Below, piece after piece: positions 1 through 8,460 of a stretch of 64,000 nt of DNA. The first letter of the stretch is position 1; each line of letters starts with the position of its first letter. Source of the DNA: Pseudomonas sp. GGS8 (GTDB lineage: Bacteria; Pseudomonadota; Gammaproteobacteria; Pseudomonadales; Pseudomonadaceae); contig NZ_JALJWF010000001.1 of NCBI RefSeq assembly GCF_024168645.1, positions 6,141,501 to 6,205,500 on the forward strand. The letters are read 5' to 3'. Under the pieces are notes generated by a model. The model was given only the letters and a program-made list of their open reading frames with translations. It searched no databases and was not told the DNA's origin. Position numbers and translations under genes: made by a program.

Positions 1-630
1 ATCGTCGGTGTAGACCCGCTGAAACACGAAGCCCTGGGGCGGGTTGATCTGGTGGTAATAGGTTTCTTCCAGAAAGCTCTGGTTCGGCAAATCGTCGGTG
101 TCGTGCTTGTGCGGCGGGTAGCTCGACGAGTGACCGGACGGCGTACGCACTTCCACCACCAGCAGCGAATGGGCGGGCTCGGTGTCCGGCAGAATGTCGC
201 AGACATAACGGGTATTGGCGCCCTTGCCGCGCACGCTGCGTTTCATGCTGTCGGGCTTGATCAGCCGTGGGCCAAGGTTTTCGGCGGTCGAACCGGGCGC
301 CGCGCACACGGCAATTTGCACGTCGCTCAACGCCACTACTTGGGCCTGGCTGCCGGGCGGCAAATACGCCGCGAACGGTGATTTGTCTTCGAACACCGAC
401 TGGCGATCGCCGATGTTGTCCCAGTCGAACGCGCCCTGCCCCGGCGCCTCACCCTTGATCCCGACCCGACCGCTGAGCAGCACCAGGCACAGTTCTTTGT
501 CGTCGGCACTGACCGGCAGGGTTTCGCCGAGGCTCAAGCGGTAAGCGGCGAAGCCGACGTATTCCAGCTCCCCCTGCCCCAGCTCAACCATGGTCCGACC
601 GCGTGCCTTGCTTTTGACCAACAGGCTCAT
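1..630 (-). CDS. iolB: 5-deoxy-glucuronate isomerase IolB (3' part cut by window edge)
   Basis: IolB isomerises 5-deoxy-D-glucuronate to 2-deoxy-5-keto-D-gluconate, the substrate of IolC, in the cytosolic myo-inositol pathway. The frame is open from the ATG at 628-630 to base 1, giving 210 residues; the family is about 270, so the C-terminus is missing. The translation begins MSLLVKSKARGRTM and contains the IolB/KduI cupin stretch with SSSYPPHKHD and the downstream FLEETYYHQ metal-site motif. Its start overlaps the iolE stop by four bases (ATGA), so it is translationally coupled and downstream in an iolC-iolE-iolB order. Only the edge limits the call. Confidence 0.93.
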   Translation of the reverse strand, partial: MSLLVKSKARGRTMVELGQGELEYVGFAAYRLSLGETLPVSADDKELCLVLLSGRVGIKGEAPGQGAFDWDNIGDRQSVFEDKSPFAAYLPPGSQAQVVALSDVQIAVCAAPGSTAENLGPRLIKPDSMKRSVRGKGANTRYVCDILPDTEPAHSLLVVEVRTPSGHSSSYPPHKHDTDDLPNQSFLEETYYHQINPPQGFVFQRVYTDD

Positions 631-1520
631 CGCGCGGCCCTCTCGTCGAGCAAGGCACGCAAGGAGTCGTAGCCTTTTTTGGCGTAGACGTAACTCGGTG
701 CCACAGCCGGATCCTGCTCGGCTTCCACCACTAGCCAGCCGTGGTAGTCGGCGCCCAGCAGCACGTCGAGCAAGGCGCTGAAGTCGATGTCGCCATCGCC
801 GGGCACGGTGAAGGTGCCGTTGATGATGCAGTCCGGGAAGCTCCAAAGATTGTTGCGCGCCAGTTGCACCACCGGTTTGCGCACGTCCTTGAAATGCACA
901 TGGCAGACCCGTTCGATGTGTTTGCGCAGCACCTGCAGCGGTTCGCCGCCGCCCATGTAGCAGTGGCCCGAATCGAACAGCAGGCCGACTTCGCTGCTGG
1001 TCAACGCCATCAGTTTGTCGATGTCGGCCGGGGATTCGACGTAGGCGCCCATGTGATGGTGATAGGCCAGACGCACGCCCTGGGACAGGGTGAAACGCGC
1101 CAGTTCGGTGAGTTTGTCGGCGTATGCTTGCCAGGCTCGTTCGGTGTGGAAACGCGGGCGCTCGACCAATGGAATGCGCTGGCCTTGAATGGAGTCGGCG
1201 ACTTCGCCATAGACCAGCACCGTGGCGCCGTTCTTCGCCAGCAGCTCGACATGGCTGCCGATGGCATCGATTTCCTCAGCCACCGAACGGCGGGCCAGAC
1301 GGCTGGAATACCAACCGGACACCAGCGCCAGGTCGTAAGGCCGCAGCACATCGCCGACGCCCTTGGCGTCCTTGGGAAACTTGCCGTTGAGTTCGAAGCC
1401 TTCGTAGCCGATGTCCTTGCCTTCGCTGAGGGCGGTGCTCAACGGCGTCTCGCCACCGAGGGACGGCAGGTCGTCGTTGCTCCAGGAGATCGGGTTAATG
1501 CCAATTCGGATAGTGGGCAT
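627..1520 (-). CDS. iolE: myo-inosose-2 dehydratase IolE
   Basis: IolE dehydrates 2-keto-myo-inositol (scyllo-inosose) to a trihydroxycyclohexanedione, the second inositol-degradation step. The 297-residue product has the usual family length and a xylose-isomerase-like TIM-barrel pattern. It starts MPTIRIGINPISWSNDD, has the metal-ligand stretches AYHHHMG and LLFDSGHCYMGG, a VCHVHFKDVR strand, and ends with GWLVVEAEQDP followed by a YVYAKKGY tail typical of IolE. A purine-rich aaaaggtg site precedes the ATG. It lies between iolC and iolB; a 174-base gap with a REP element separates it from iolC. Confidence 0.95.
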   Translation of the reverse strand: MPTIRIGINPISWSNDDLPSLGGETPLSTALSEGKDIGYEGFELNGKFPKDAKGVGDVLRPYDLALVSGWYSSRLARRSVAEEIDAIGSHVELLAKNGATVLVYGEVADSIQGQRIPLVERPRFHTERAWQAYADKLTELARFTLSQGVRLAYHHHMGAYVESPADIDKLMALTSSEVGLLFDSGHCYMGGGEPLQVLRKHIERVCHVHFKDVRKPVVQLARNNLWSFPDCIINGTFTVPGDGDIDFSALLDVLLGADYHGWLVVEAEQDPAVAPSYVYAKKGYDSLRALLDERAAR

Positions 1521-1568
1521 GGCTGCACCTTTTATTGTTTTTACATAACCGGTAAAAGCGACACAAAA

Positions 1569-1679
1569 CCCTGTGGGAGTGGCGGTGCGACGATTCGACT
1601 TGCCCGCGATAGCGATCCAGCTGTCACATTAATGTTGAATGTGCCGCCGTCATCGCGGGCAAGCCCGCTCCCACAGGGG
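1569..1679. repeat. REP-type inverted repeat between iolC and iolE
   Basis: Two outward arms, CCTGTGGGAG at the left and CTCCCACAGG at the right, enclose inner copies of the TTGCCCGCGA/TCGCGGGCAA core. This is the Pseudomonas REP doublet arrangement. It fills the iolE-iolC gap and could act as an mRNA-stability or attenuation element within the operon. The left inner arm (gtggcggtgcgacgattcgact) departs from the usual core. Confidence 0.8.
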
Positions 1680-1694
1680 TATTGCAGTGTTCAA

Positions 1695-3632
1695 TCAGGC
1701 ACGGGCCATGCGCCAGGCATCGATCAGTTCGACGAAGGTGCCCTGCACTTGGCGGATCAGCGCTTCGTCGTCGATTTCACCGGCCAGCCACGCGCGGCTC
1801 GGTTCCTGGAAAATCGTCCGGCCCACGGCGAAGCCACGGCAGGTCTGGCTCTGGCTGGCCTGCTGAAACCCTTCGGCCAGGGTCGCCGCCGGGGCATTCA
1901 GGCCCAGCAGCACCACGCCACGGCAATACGGATCGCGCGCCTGAATCAGCTCGTCGAGTTGTTTCCACTCCTCGGCGCTCTGCGCTTCGATCTTCCACCA
2001 CGCCGGGTAGATGCCGAGGTTGTAGAGGCGTTTCAGCGCGCGATAGAGCACGTCCGGATGCTGTGAGGGGTGATCCTTGGGCGGAATGATCTCCAGCAGC
2101 AGTTCATGCCCGCTGACTTGCGAGGCCTGATACAGGCCCTTGATCTGCGCTTCCTGCTCCAGACGCAGCAGAGGCTCGTCGTCGGGATGGAATTGCACCA
2201 GGCATTTAATGATCTGTTCTTGCGGCCAGGCGATCAGGTTGCTGCCGATCGAGCGCCCGTGTTCGAACGCCAATGGCCGCGAACCCTGCACTTCCACCGG
2301 CCGCGCCACCCACCAGCCACGACCGGTGGCGGCGTTCAGCGAGTCCTGACCGAAACGTTGATCGGCCAGCAAGCCGACATCGGCGTCAACGCCCTGCTCA
2401 CGCAAGTCCGCCTCGACCCGTTCCACGGCTTTGATAAAGAGTTGTTTGAGTTCGCCGATAGCGTTCAGGTCGCACCCGCCCTTGTGGGCCAGCTCCACCA
2501 GTTGCCCGCGATGATCGAAGGCAAAGATGAACAGTTGCTTCCACTGTTTGCGCGGCACACTGACCTGATGCAGACGCTGCAACACGGCGTCCTGATCCGG
2601 CCGGGTGATCGGCACCGGGCTGTTGAACAGATAATCGAGTTCGGCGCGGGTCGGCATCGCCGGGGCGCAGGCATGGCGCGACACCACCAGACCGCCGCAG
2701 GCATTGGCCAACTGGCAACAGCGTTCGTCGCTGGCGTCCTCCAGCCAACCGCTGAGGAAACCCGACATGAAGGCATCACCAGCGCCCAGCACATTCAGCA
2801 CTTCGACGCGCACACCGGGATAAATCGCGCCGTCTTCGAGACGCGCCGGGATCGCCCCGTGAATCACCGTGCAGCCTTGCGGGCCAAGCTTGACCACCAG
2901 CGTCGCCACGCTCAGTTTGCGGACGTTGCGCAACGCAGTGAGCAAATCCTCGGAGCCACCGGCAATCAAAAACTCTTCTTCAGTGCCGACGATCAGGTCG
3001 AAACGCGGAAGGATTTTCTGTACGTGCTGACTGACGTTCTGGTCGGCGACGAAACGGGTTTCGCCGTCCGCCTTGCCGGCCAGGCCCCAAAGCACCGGGC
3101 GGTAATCGATATCCAGCACCCGTTTGACGTTGTGCTTCTCGGCATAGTCCAGCGCCTGAATGCTCGCCTTGTAGACGCCGTCGGTGGAGAAATGGGTGCC
3201 GGTGATCAGCAGGGCTTTACTGGAAGCGATGAAGGCTTCGCTGATGTCTTCGGCGCGCAATGCCATGTCGGCGCAGTTTTCGCGGTAGAACACCAGGGGA
3301 AAGGTTTCGCGGTCCTTGAGGCCCAGCAGGACCATGGCGGTCAGACGTTCCGGATCGACCTTGATGCCGCTGACGTCGCAACCTTCGCGGGTCAGCGATT
3401 CAACGAGGAAACGGCCCATGTGGTCGTCCCCTACCCGACTCAACATCGCCGATTTCAGCCCCAACCGAGCGGTGCCGAAAGCGATGTTGGCGGACGAACC
3501 GCCCAGGTATTTGGCGAAGCTGCTCACATCCTCCAGCCGCGCCCCGACTTGTTGCGCATACAGATCGACGCCAAGGCGTCCCAGGCAAATCAGATCCAAT
3601 TGACGCCCACTGGCAAAACGAGTCTGGCCCAT
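1695..3632 (-). CDS. iolC: Bifunctional 5-dehydro-2-deoxygluconokinase / DUF2090 aldolase-like protein IolC
   Basis: Residues 1 to about 325 are a PfkB/ribokinase domain with the GGSSAN substrate stretch and the GAGDAFMSGF ATP/anion-hole motif, expected to phosphorylate 2-deoxy-5-keto-gluconate. From about residue 360 (KQWKQLFIFAFDHRGQ) to the end is a DUF2090 domain, related to IolJ-type aldolases that cleave the phosphorylated product. At 645 residues it is about twice the length of a stand-alone IolC, as is usual for Pseudomonas. The ATG at 3632 has an AGGAG site. It is first in the leftward iol operon and faces the divergent RpiR regulator. Kinase function is well supported; aldolase activity is inferred from family knowledge. 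Confidence 0.93.
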   Translation of the reverse strand: MGQTRFASGRQLDLICLGRLGVDLYAQQVGARLEDVSSFAKYLGGSSANIAFGTARLGLKSAMLSRVGDDHMGRFLVESLTREGCDVSGIKVDPERLTAMVLLGLKDRETFPLVFYRENCADMALRAEDISEAFIASSKALLITGTHFSTDGVYKASIQALDYAEKHNVKRVLDIDYRPVLWGLAGKADGETRFVADQNVSQHVQKILPRFDLIVGTEEEFLIAGGSEDLLTALRNVRKLSVATLVVKLGPQGCTVIHGAIPARLEDGAIYPGVRVEVLNVLGAGDAFMSGFLSGWLEDASDERCCQLANACGGLVVSRHACAPAMPTRAELDYLFNSPVPITRPDQDAVLQRLHQVSVPRKQWKQLFIFAFDHRGQLVELAHKGGCDLNAIGELKQLFIKAVERVEADLREQGVDADVGLLADQRFGQDSLNAATGRGWWVARPVEVQGSRPLAFEHGRSIGSNLIAWPQEQIIKCLVQFHPDDEPLLRLEQEAQIKGLYQASQVSGHELLLEIIPPKDHPSQHPDVLYRALKRLYNLGIYPAWWKIEAQSAEEWKQLDELIQARDPYCRGVVLLGLNAPAATLAEGFQQASQSQTCRGFAVGRTIFQEPSRAWLAGEIDDEALIRQVQGTFVELIDAWRMARA

Positions 3633-3755
3633 GCTGGCTCCTGTTATTTTTATCAGCCTGCGTTCGGGGCGATGAAGACGCCGAACACTCTTGGTGGATG
3701 CAGACTAAAACGACCGGGACCGAACAATCAATAATTATTCTAAATATTTTTTATG

Positions 3756-3771
3756 TGGAATATTTTTTCCA
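3756..3771. promoter_or_regulatory. Predicted IolR operator (TGGAA-N6-TTCCA)
   Basis: A perfect inverted repeat TGGAA-TATTTT-TTCCA sits in the AT-rich core (3729-3780) of the intergenic region between iolC and its divergent RpiR regulator. It fits the GGAA-N6-TTCC consensus reported for the RpiR-type IolR of Sinorhizobium meliloti. The rest of the 311-base region (3633-3943) shows no gene. Confidence 0.6.
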
Positions 3772-3943
3772 TTAAACTTCTGCACAAGCGTTCCAGACAC
3801 AGTGCATCGTTTCAGCAGACCCCATGAAGGCCGCAAGCTCAAGATTTTATTCCGGCCTACCCTGTAGACTGCGCACTGCCAACCTATTGTCAGGGGATGA
3901 CGCAACCTGTCATCCCTATAAGAACAAGCCAGAAGGATTCCTT

Positions 3944-4864
3944 ATGTCCCGCACCGATCAGCCGGCTACGACCGAGAGCACGCCCGACAGCGATCTCCCC
4001 AGCCCTCCGATCAATGCCGAGCGTCTGCTGCAGCTGATCACCGAGGAATACGAAAGCCTGCCGCGCCAGCTCAAACGCATCGCCAGCTACATGAGCCAGC
4101 AGAGTGACCGGATCATGGTCGACCGCATCAGCGACATCGCCCGCGAATGCGAAGTGCACCCGTCGGCCATCGTGCGCTTTTCCCAGCGCTTCGGCTTCAG
4201 CGGGTTCAGTGAAATGCAGGCGCTGTTTCGCGAGGCCTACACTCACAAGACCACGCCGGTGCAGAACTACCAGCAACGCATCCGCAGCATGATCGCCAAC
4301 AAATCGCAGAAGGCCAGCGGCGGCGATCTGGCGCGCGAGTGCATCAACGCCACGCTGTCGGGCATCGAGCGATTGGGGCTGGAACTCGATGACCAGGCTT
4401 TCGACAAGGCCGTGGACCTGGTGGTGAATGCCGACAACATCTACGTGGTCGGGGTGCGTCGCTCATTCGCGGTGGCCGATTACCTGGTCTACAACCTGCA
4501 ACACACCAACAAGCGCATCCACCTGGTGTCGGGTCTGGGCGGCAGCTACCGCGAGCAGATGCGCAGCGTGCGCGCCAATGATCTGGTGATCGCCATCAGC
4601 TTCACACCCTACGGCAAGGAAACCCAGCACTGCCTGCGCATCGCCCAGCACCATCAGGCGAAAACCCTGATCATCACCGACAGCAACCTCTCGCCGTTGG
4701 CCAAGCGCGCCAACACCGTGCTGCTGGTCAACGAAGGCAGCTCGTTTGCCTTCCGCTCGTTGAGCGCGACCTTATGCCTGTGCCAGGCGCTGTTCATCGC
4801 GGTGGCTTATCGACTGGAATTGAAGGTCGATGAGATTCATGAGCAGGCAGGCTTCGAGGATTAG
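3944..4864 (+). CDS. iolR: RpiR-family regulator of inositol catabolism (IolR-like)
   Basis: A 306-residue protein with an N-terminal RpiR helix-turn-helix (about residues 30-105, including ECEVHPSAIVRFSQRFGFSGFSEMQ) and a C-terminal SIS sugar-phosphate-binding domain (about 135-285, with NIYVVGVRRSFAVADYL and LVIAISFTPYGKET). RpiR regulators of inositol operons usually repress until an inositol catabolite binds the SIS domain. I take the ATG at 3944 rather than the upstream in-frame ATG at 3824, because an AGAAGGA site sits 6 bases before 3944 and the earlier 40 residues lack family similarity. It is divergent from iolCEB with the operator between. Confidence 0.88.
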   Translation: MSRTDQPATTESTPDSDLPSPPINAERLLQLITEEYESLPRQLKRIASYMSQQSDRIMVDRISDIARECEVHPSAIVRFSQRFGFSGFSEMQALFREAYTHKTTPVQNYQQRIRSMIANKSQKASGGDLARECINATLSGIERLGLELDDQAFDKAVDLVVNADNIYVVGVRRSFAVADYLVYNLQHTNKRIHLVSGLGGSYREQMRSVRANDLVIAISFTPYGKETQHCLRIAQHHQAKTLIITDSNLSPLAKRANTVLLVNEGSSFAFRSLSATLCLCQALFIAVAYRLELKVDEIHEQAGFED

Positions 4865-4973
4865 TCTTCGAGGATGAACAATAGGCCTGAGGATTAACGC
4901 GAAACCGCTTGCAGGTCGCTGAACCTCGGCTAAGGTTGTCCCTCCCCAAGGACCGTCTGTAAGGAGAGGCTCA

Positions 4974-5585
4974 ATGAAACTGATCGGCATGCTGGATTCG
5001 CCCTACGTGCGGCGCGTCGCCATTTCCGCCAAATGCCTGGGCATCCCGCTGGAACACAAGTCGGTTTCGGTGTTCAGGCACTTCGACCAATTCCAGCAGA
5101 TCAACCCGGTGGTGAAGGCGCCGACCCTGGTGCTGGATGACGGTGAGGTGTTGATGGATTCAACGCTGATCATCGACTACCTCGAAGCCTTGGCTGCGCC
5201 GGGTAAAAGCCTGATACCCGACAATCCGGACCGACGCGTGCGCTCGTTGCGGCTGATCGGCCTGGCGTTGGCGGCGTGCGAAAAGTCGGTGCAGCTTTAC
5301 TACGAACGCAACCTGCGGCCAGCGGAGATTCAGTACGCGCCTTGGGTGGAACGGGTCGAGGGGCAATTGGCGGCGGCGTATTCGGCGCTGGAGCGGGAAC
5401 TGGAAAAACAGCCGCTGAAGACCGACGGCTCGATTGCGCAGGACGGGATTAGCCTGGCAGTGGCCTGGAGTTTTACCAACCTGGTGGTGCCGGATCAGGT
5501 GGAAGCCGCGCAGTTTCCGCGAATCAGCGCGTTCACCGTGTATGCCGAAGGGCTTGAGGTGTTTGTCGATACACCAATGGAGTAG
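4974..5585 (+). CDS. Glutathione S-transferase family protein
   Basis: The 203-residue protein has the two-domain GST layout: a thioredoxin-like N-terminal domain (residues 1-80, MKLIGMLDSPYVRRVAISAK) with the cis-proline region VVKAPTLVLDDGEVLMDST, and an all-helical C-terminal domain. The Ser-Pro-Tyr near residue 9 is where catalytic Ser/Tyr/Cys residues lie in bacterial classes. It probably conjugates glutathione to electrophiles in the cytosol, but the substrate cannot be told from sequence. The ATG has an AAGGAG site. It is monocistronic, between iolR and a REP element. Confidence 0.88.
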   Translation: MKLIGMLDSPYVRRVAISAKCLGIPLEHKSVSVFRHFDQFQQINPVVKAPTLVLDDGEVLMDSTLIIDYLEALAAPGKSLIPDNPDRRVRSLRLIGLALAACEKSVQLYYERNLRPAEIQYAPWVERVEGQLAAAYSALERELEKQPLKTDGSIAQDGISLAVAWSFTNLVVPDQVEAAQFPRISAFTVYAEGLEVFVDTPME

Positions 5586-5617
5586 GCAGTACGCGGTAAG
5601 CCGAAACACTGAAAATC

Positions 5618-5710
5618 CCTGTGGGAGCGGGCTTGCCCGCGATAGCGGTGTATCAGGCAACAATGATGTCGACTGACGCTCGTCTTCGCGGGCAAACCCG
5701 CTCCCACAGG
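5618..5710. repeat. REP doublet
   Basis: CCTGTGGGAGCGGGCTTGCC and its inverted partner ending CGCTCCCACAGG bracket about 50 bases of spacer. This is the classical fluorescens-group REP pair. It lies between two convergent genes. Confidence 0.85.
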
Positions 5711-5775
5711 TTCCGCATTGGGCACGCGCCTTCACCACAGGAACCTGCGTCCGATTGTGGAGGCGATCTGGCCGA

Positions 5776-7017
5776 TTACTGCTTGGCCAATTCCATAATC
5801 ATCCGCGACAGCAAGTAAATCCGCGGCGCCACGCTTTCGACCTCGGCGTACTCTTCAGGCGTATGGATATTGCCGCCGACAATCCCGAACCCGTCCAGCG
5901 TCGGCGTACCAACACCTGCGGACAAACTCGCATCCGCTGCCCCGCCGCTGCCTTCTTCCGTCAACTTGCGGCCAATTTCGCCGTAAATCCCTTGGGCCAT
6001 GGCCATCAAGCGATTCGATTCCGCCGTTTGCGGCATCGGTGGCAAGCCGCGCTTGAGGCTGGTGGTGACTTCCGTGTCGGCAATCAGTTTGTCCTTCGAC
6101 ACCCGCGCCAAGTCTTTTTCGATCCGGTCGAACTCTTCCGGCACCGCCGCCCGCACATCAGCCTTGGCCGTGGCCTGATCCGGAATCACATTGGTGCGGT
6201 CGCCGGCCTTGAGTACGGTGAAGTTGATGGTGGTTTTTTTCGCTTCATCGCCCAGTTTGCCGAGTTGCAGAATCTGGTGCGCGGCTTCCATGACAGCGTT
6301 ACGCCCCAGCTCCGGCGCCACCCCTGCGTGAGCTGCCTTGCCTTTGACCTCGACCACAGCGGTGGCGCTGCCTTTGCGCCATACCACCAGGCCATCGGCC
6401 GGACGACCCGGCTCAAGGTTGAGCGTCACGTCGTGGGCCTTGGCGGTTTTCTTGATCAGGTCGGTGGCGACGTCCGAGCCGGTTTCTTCACTGGCATCGA
6501 GCAGGAAGGTGATTTGCGCGTAGTCCTTGAAGTCGAGATTCTTGAGGATTTTCAGCGCGTAGATCCCGGCAACGATGCCGCCCTTATCGTCCATCACGCC
6601 CGGCCCATAAGCGCGGCCGTCCTTGATCTGGAATGGGCGCTCGGCGGCGGAGCCTTCCTTGAACACCGTGTCCATGTGCGCCATCAGCAGGATCTTCACC
6701 TTGCCGGTGCCTTTGAGCGTGGCCAGCACATGGTTGCTCTCGTCCGGGGTGTTGGGCACCAGTTCGATGGTGGCACCGAGCTTCTTCAACTCTTCGATGG
6801 CGATGTCACTCACCTGGGTCAGGCCTTGTTCATAGCCGGAACCGGAGTCGAGATTCACCAGCCGCTCCAGCAGTTTCAGGGCTTCACCCTTGTACTGTTC
6901 GGCATCGGCGAGGACTTGTTTGTGCGGTTCGGCGAAGGCGGCGGGGATGAAGGCGCCGAGGGCGAGGGTCAGGCCAAGGCTGGTGGCCAGGAGGGAGCGC
7001 GGAGGCTTGAACGTCAT
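5776..7017 (-). CDS. Secreted M20-family metallopeptidase (glutamate carboxypeptidase-like)
   Basis: A 413-residue zinc exopeptidase resembling carboxypeptidase G2. Residues 1-29 form a Sec signal peptide ending AAFA. The M20 zinc and catalytic signatures are in order: LLMAHMDTVF (His and Asp), PGVMDDKGG (bridging Asp) and DASEETGS (catalytic and metal Glu), followed by a lid/dimerisation domain. It should act in the periplasm, releasing C-terminal glutamate from peptides or folate-like compounds; the actual substrate is uncertain. AAGGA precedes the ATG. It is flanked by a REP and the diguanylate cyclase gene, with no obvious operon. Confidence 0.9.
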   Translation of the reverse strand: MTFKPPRSLLATSLGLTLALGAFIPAAFAEPHKQVLADAEQYKGEALKLLERLVNLDSGSGYEQGLTQVSDIAIEELKKLGATIELVPNTPDESNHVLATLKGTGKVKILLMAHMDTVFKEGSAAERPFQIKDGRAYGPGVMDDKGGIVAGIYALKILKNLDFKDYAQITFLLDASEETGSDVATDLIKKTAKAHDVTLNLEPGRPADGLVVWRKGSATAVVEVKGKAAHAGVAPELGRNAVMEAAHQILQLGKLGDEAKKTTINFTVLKAGDRTNVIPDQATAKADVRAAVPEEFDRIEKDLARVSKDKLIADTEVTTSLKRGLPPMPQTAESNRLMAMAQGIYGEIGRKLTEEGSGGAADASLSAGVGTPTLDGFGIVGGNIHTPEEYAEVESVAPRIYLLSRMIMELAKQ

Positions 7018-7124
7018 GAATCGATCCTTGTTTCGTGTCGGTATCCTGAAACCCTACCTGACTACGACACAAGGCTCTACACCGGATGCTACATATACAC
7101 CACACATCCCCTGTGGTGATCCAG

Positions 7125-8198
7125 TCAGACCGAGTCAAGCAACTCTTTACGCGGCTTGCCGTCGCCATGGCAAATGACGCGGTTGCGCCCGGTGCTCTTG
7201 GCTTCGTAGAGCGCCTGGTCGGCGTCGTTGAGCCACAGGGTCGCGTCGTTGTGGGCCGGGTTGAAGGCCGCCAGGCCGATACTCAAACTGACTTTCAGCG
7301 CCGGGGTCTGCTCGTAGCCCAACGTGGCGAAACGAGCACGCAGCGCATCCATCGCCACGGCGGCGCGTTCCAGCGGCAGGTCCGGCAGCAGTACGCAGAA
7401 TTCGTCGCCGCCATAGCGCCCGGCGACATCGGCGGCACGCAGGTTTTGCTTGAGGATTTTGCTCAGCTGACGCAAGACGATGTCCCCGGCGACGTGGCCG
7501 TAGGTGTCGTTGATGGTCTTGAAGTGGTCGATGTCGATCAACGCAATCGCCCCGCCCTGCTGCTGGCGCCGGCAACGCTGAAACTCGATTTCCAGCTGGT
7601 CTTTCCAGGCACCGTGATTCAGCAGGCCGGTCAGGCTGTCGGTGCGGCTCAGTGCCAGTAACTCGCGTTTGTGTCGGCCGAGCGTGTGGGCCTGACGAAA
7701 GCAGACCCAGCCCAGGGACATCGGATAAATCGACAGCAAAGGCAAACAGGCGTATAGCTGAAATGGACTGGTTTGCGGGACAAAGGCCGGCATGAACACC
7801 AGCAGCCCGAGGCCTATCCCGAGCACCTGCGCGACGGCGCCCATCAACAGAAAACGCAAACCACCGATGGCCACGTTGTGCATCGCCATCATGGACAGTG
7901 TGGCCGCGCTGGGCAGCGGATTGAACTGCATGGCGGCCACCCAGAAACCGCCGAGAAACGCGTCCACCAGGATGTTGCGGTGTTCGGCGAGGTAGGGAAC
8001 TTTCGCCCGACGCGCCCATTGATAAGCCACATGCGGCCAGATGACGCCGTTGAACAACATCACCACCCAGACCCAGGGCGCAGGGTCGAGCGGGTACATC
8101 CCTGCACCGACACACAATAATCCAAGGGCCAGACCCAGGATGCGCGACCCATAAAGCCTCCTGGCCAATGAAAGTCCCTTTCCTCCCTTTTTTTCCAT
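7125..8198 (-). CDS. MASE2-domain diguanylate cyclase (AdrA/DgcC-like)
   Basis: The predicted protein makes the second messenger c-di-GMP. Starting at the ATG at 8198 it has 357 residues. The N-terminal half (about 10-175) has several hydrophobic segments in the order seen in MASE2 sensors, beginning LARRLYGSRILGLALGL. The C-terminal GGDEF domain carries LIDIDHFKTINDTYGH and an intact YGGDEF active-site loop. I chose 8198 because AGAGG lies 5 bases upstream and MASE2 proteins start here; the frame is open 77 codons further. It probably promotes surface attachment, by analogy with AdrA. Confidence 0.88.
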   Translation of the reverse strand: MEKKGGKGLSLARRLYGSRILGLALGLLCVGAGMYPLDPAPWVWVVMLFNGVIWPHVAYQWARRAKVPYLAEHRNILVDAFLGGFWVAAMQFNPLPSAATLSMMAMHNVAIGGLRFLLMGAVAQVLGIGLGLLVFMPAFVPQTSPFQLYACLPLLSIYPMSLGWVCFRQAHTLGRHKRELLALSRTDSLTGLLNHGAWKDQLEIEFQRCRRQQQGGAIALIDIDHFKTINDTYGHVAGDIVLRQLSKILKQNLRAADVAGRYGGDEFCVLLPDLPLERAAVAMDALRARFATLGYEQTPALKVSLSIGLAAFNPAHNDATLWLNDADQALYEAKSTGRNRVICHGDGKPRKELLDSV

Positions 8199-8460
8199 AG
8201 AGGCCTCTGTACTACTGAACGGAGCCTGACTACACACGGATTGAAAGTGTGCTTGAAGTCTATCAGGGCAACGGCAAATAGCCATCACCGGATGACGGTC
8301 TGACAGCTGGTAGCTCCAATAGTGTGGCCTCGCGATGAGGCGAGTGCCCAATGTTTGTCTATACATGAAGTAAGGGATCGATAAACCACGATAAACAGGA
8401 GGCCGCTGCAGAGGCTCCGCCAACCACATTCCGTCCTGATCACTGCAAAGGAATAGCCTG

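Noticed and set aside
741..3734. Long plus-strand open frames of 441 and 554 codons opposite iolE and iolC
   Set aside because: They lie antisense to well-supported iol genes, have low-complexity His/Gln/Arg-rich translations and arise from GC-rich third positions of the true genes.
5755..7119. 454-codon plus-strand open frame opposite the M20 peptidase
   Set aside because: The M20 frame has a signal peptide and all metal motifs; this one is compositional noise.
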